From Pseudomonadaceae bacterium (GTDB lineage: Bacteria > Pseudomonadota > Gammaproteobacteria > Pseudomonadales > Azotimanducaceae), in assembly GCA_024743175.1 (NCBI GenBank), contig JANSXA010000003.1, positions 434,001 to 498,000 of the forward strand: DNA of 64,000 bases. Direction: 5' to 3'. The notes beneath the pieces were generated by a model. The model was not told the DNA's origin and ran no database searches. It worked only from the letters and a program-made list of their open reading frames with translations. Made by a program: the position numbers and the translations under genes. Positions 62,849 to 64,000 of this stretch are shown here, piece by piece (position 1 is the stretch's first letter; every line of letters starts with the position of its first letter).

Positions 62849-64000
62849 TGTTGCATGTCACCGGTTTTTGTCTTCGGGAGATAGTCTGGCTTGCCGGGTT
62901 GATAGGCGCGTTCGGTATTTTTCAGCACATCCGGCCAGGCGAACCAGGCTGGTTTGAAACGCTTCTCAGAAAGCAGGGTCGCCTGATCAAAGAAATGTGG
63001 CGAAGCGGGGTCATGACTCTGCCCATAGTGCAGATAACTGGCTGCGCGCACGCCATCAGGATGGAACTCATAGACAGCCTGATAGGATGAGCCCGTCACC
63101 GCATATTGATGCTGACGATTTGGATCATCAGTAGGTGGCGTGTGGTAGACGGTGAAGGCAACGCCCAGCGGACCACGTACCCCTGCGTTGGGCAGGCTGG
63201 GCTGGCGATCGTCAAAGGGCACTTTGGCAACGTCACTATACGGTGCGTGGCGTTGAATACGATGCACCTCACCATAAGGCACCCGCCAGTTTCCATAGCG
63301 TGAGACCAGTTTTTCTGCCGCTGTCGCCAGTGCCTCGAATCGAGCCGGGATGTCTGCAGTGAACTCTGCTTTCAAAGTTTCCACTGGATAACCTCGACCG
63401 TAGAGCTCTTCGTACCAGGCGATTGCCAGCGTAGTCTGGGTCGAATCGATTGTGCTGCGGTAGTCCCAGTCCAGCAAATGCGTTAGATACGGTCGCACTC
63501 GGTCAGCGAGATCCGCATCTGATGTTTCCAGTTGTTGAAAACGGCGTTTGTAACGGGGCAGTTCGGTCATCGGCCAGTACAGGGTTGTATCGTAGGCCAT
63601 CTTCTGCCAGTCCTCGAAAGTCACATCGTCAGCCTGACGCAGCAGCCAGCGAGACAGTTTCGCCCGCCGTTTATCATCGGTTGCATCCTCTACCATGTAA
63701 GCGGGGAAGTCTTTCATCGAAGGGTTGTCATCGTCCGTGGTGGTGAAGGGCGATGAGTTACAGTTCTGCATGAATCCGGACTGTGGGTTGAGTACCTGCG
63801 GTAACTCTTCAATAGGATGAAAGTCTCCCCATTCCATGTCCGGATCCGCGCCGTCAACGGGTTTTGTCCAATCGACGCCGGTCTTTCTCTTTGCAATGGT
63901 GCCATTGTAGAGGTAAAAAATATTGCCATCTGCATCCGCATACATCGTGTTGAAGGTCTGCAACTGCAGCTGGGATGCTGCTGCATACCACTGCTCGAAG
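62845..64000 (-). CDS. Penicillin acylase family protein, C-terminal part
   Basis: The frame is open to the edge of the window (FEQWYAAASQLQ upstream of the TTG at 63963), so the N-terminal signal, alpha chain and catalytic Ser lie outside. The visible 384 residues are the back half of the beta chain: TFNTMYADADGNIFYLYNG, QNCNSSPFTT, and the late HSYQAVYEF-type region (VTGSSYQAVYEF). Family members are periplasmic Ntn hydrolases acting on acyl amides, including acyl-homoserine lactones. Confidence 0.9.
   Translation of the reverse strand, partial: FEQWYAAASQLQLQTFNTMYADADGNIFYLYNGTIAKRKTGVDWTKPVDGADPDMEWGDFHPIEELPQVLNPQSGFMQNCNSSPFTTTDDDNPSMKDFPAYMVEDATDDKRRAKLSRWLLRQADDVTFEDWQKMAYDTTLYWPMTELPRYKRRFQQLETSDADLADRVRPYLTHLLDWDYRSTIDSTQTTLAIAWYEELYGRGYPVETLKAEFTADIPARFEALATAAEKLVSRYGNWRVPYGEVHRIQRHAPYSDVAKVPFDDRQPSLPNAGVRGPLGVAFTVYHTPPTDDPNRQHQYAVTGSSYQAVYEFHPDGVRAASYLHYGQSHDPASPHFFDQATLLSEKRFKPAWFAWPDVLKNTERAYQPGKPDYLPKTKTGDMQQ

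Noticed and set aside
1-64000. CRISPR arrays, insertion sequences, prophage or integron features
   Set aside because: No regularly spaced repeats, transposase or integrase motifs were seen anywhere in the window.

Overview
The window reads as chromosomal DNA of a Gram-negative, probably marine, gammaproteobacterium. Evidence for this is a Fe-SOD of the SodB type, an LpxR-like outer-membrane lipid A deacylase, many lipobox and signal-peptide proteins, a YbbAP-type ABC pair, a gram-negative-type sortase, and a family mix (phytanoyl-CoA dioxygenase, penicillin acylase, MaoC, LLM, CoA-linked catabolism) common in oligotrophic marine lineages. The genus cannot be fixed from sequence alone. There are no rRNA or tRNA genes, IS elements, prophage genes or CRISPR arrays that I can support.

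Layout. (1) 1-4748: a plus-strand catabolic operon (phosphotransferase end, SDR, LLM flavin enzyme, two MaoC proteins, MmgE/PrpD). (2) 4792-6274: a PP2C phosphatase convergent with an FHA-domain gene broken by an amber codon. (3) 6420-15016: an M20 amidohydrolase, then a minus-strand operon of a five-gene dipeptide-type ABC importer followed by a phytanoyl-CoA dioxygenase and a secreted protein. (4) 15.2-44.8 kb: a long stress and envelope island with a Na+/H+ antiporter, DUF2254, DUF1840, BON-MscS channel, Fe-SOD, a sigma-54 activator, a sortase with its LPDTA substrate, a giant CheB-CheR-PAS hybrid kinase, DUF1328, a double-BON protein, aldehyde dehydrogenase, an EF-hand lipoprotein, a tandem universal stress protein, a ferritin-like protein, LpxR, dodecin, DedA and a glutathionyl-hydroquinone reductase. 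(5) 44.8-52.7 kb: a CHASE-like/PAS hybrid kinase, an NTF2-like secreted protein, a DsbA/FrnE-like gene whose first active-site Cys codon is UGA (probable selenoprotein), a second DUF2254 protein and a large secreted protein. (6) 52.7-64 kb: a soluble-adenylate-cyclase-like 1283-residue protein, a decayed acyl-CoA dehydrogenase, nitroreductase, a YbbAP-type ABC exporter, NTF2-like, SDR and the C-terminal part of a penicillin acylase.

The unifying signal is regulatory. Between 15.2 and 43.6 kb I find 13 intergenic sites resembling sigma-54 -24/-12 promoters (TGGCACG-N4-TTGCW), oriented towards the stress and envelope genes, and a single NtrC-family activator gene (21197-22537) sits among them. 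The inferred system is a sigma-54-controlled stress/envelope regulon whose likely inputs are the CheB/CheR hybrid kinase and the orphan activator, and which may include the sortase cassette. The other notable discovery is the UGA-interrupted CPWC motif at 48776 with a SECIS-like hairpin 20 nt downstream.
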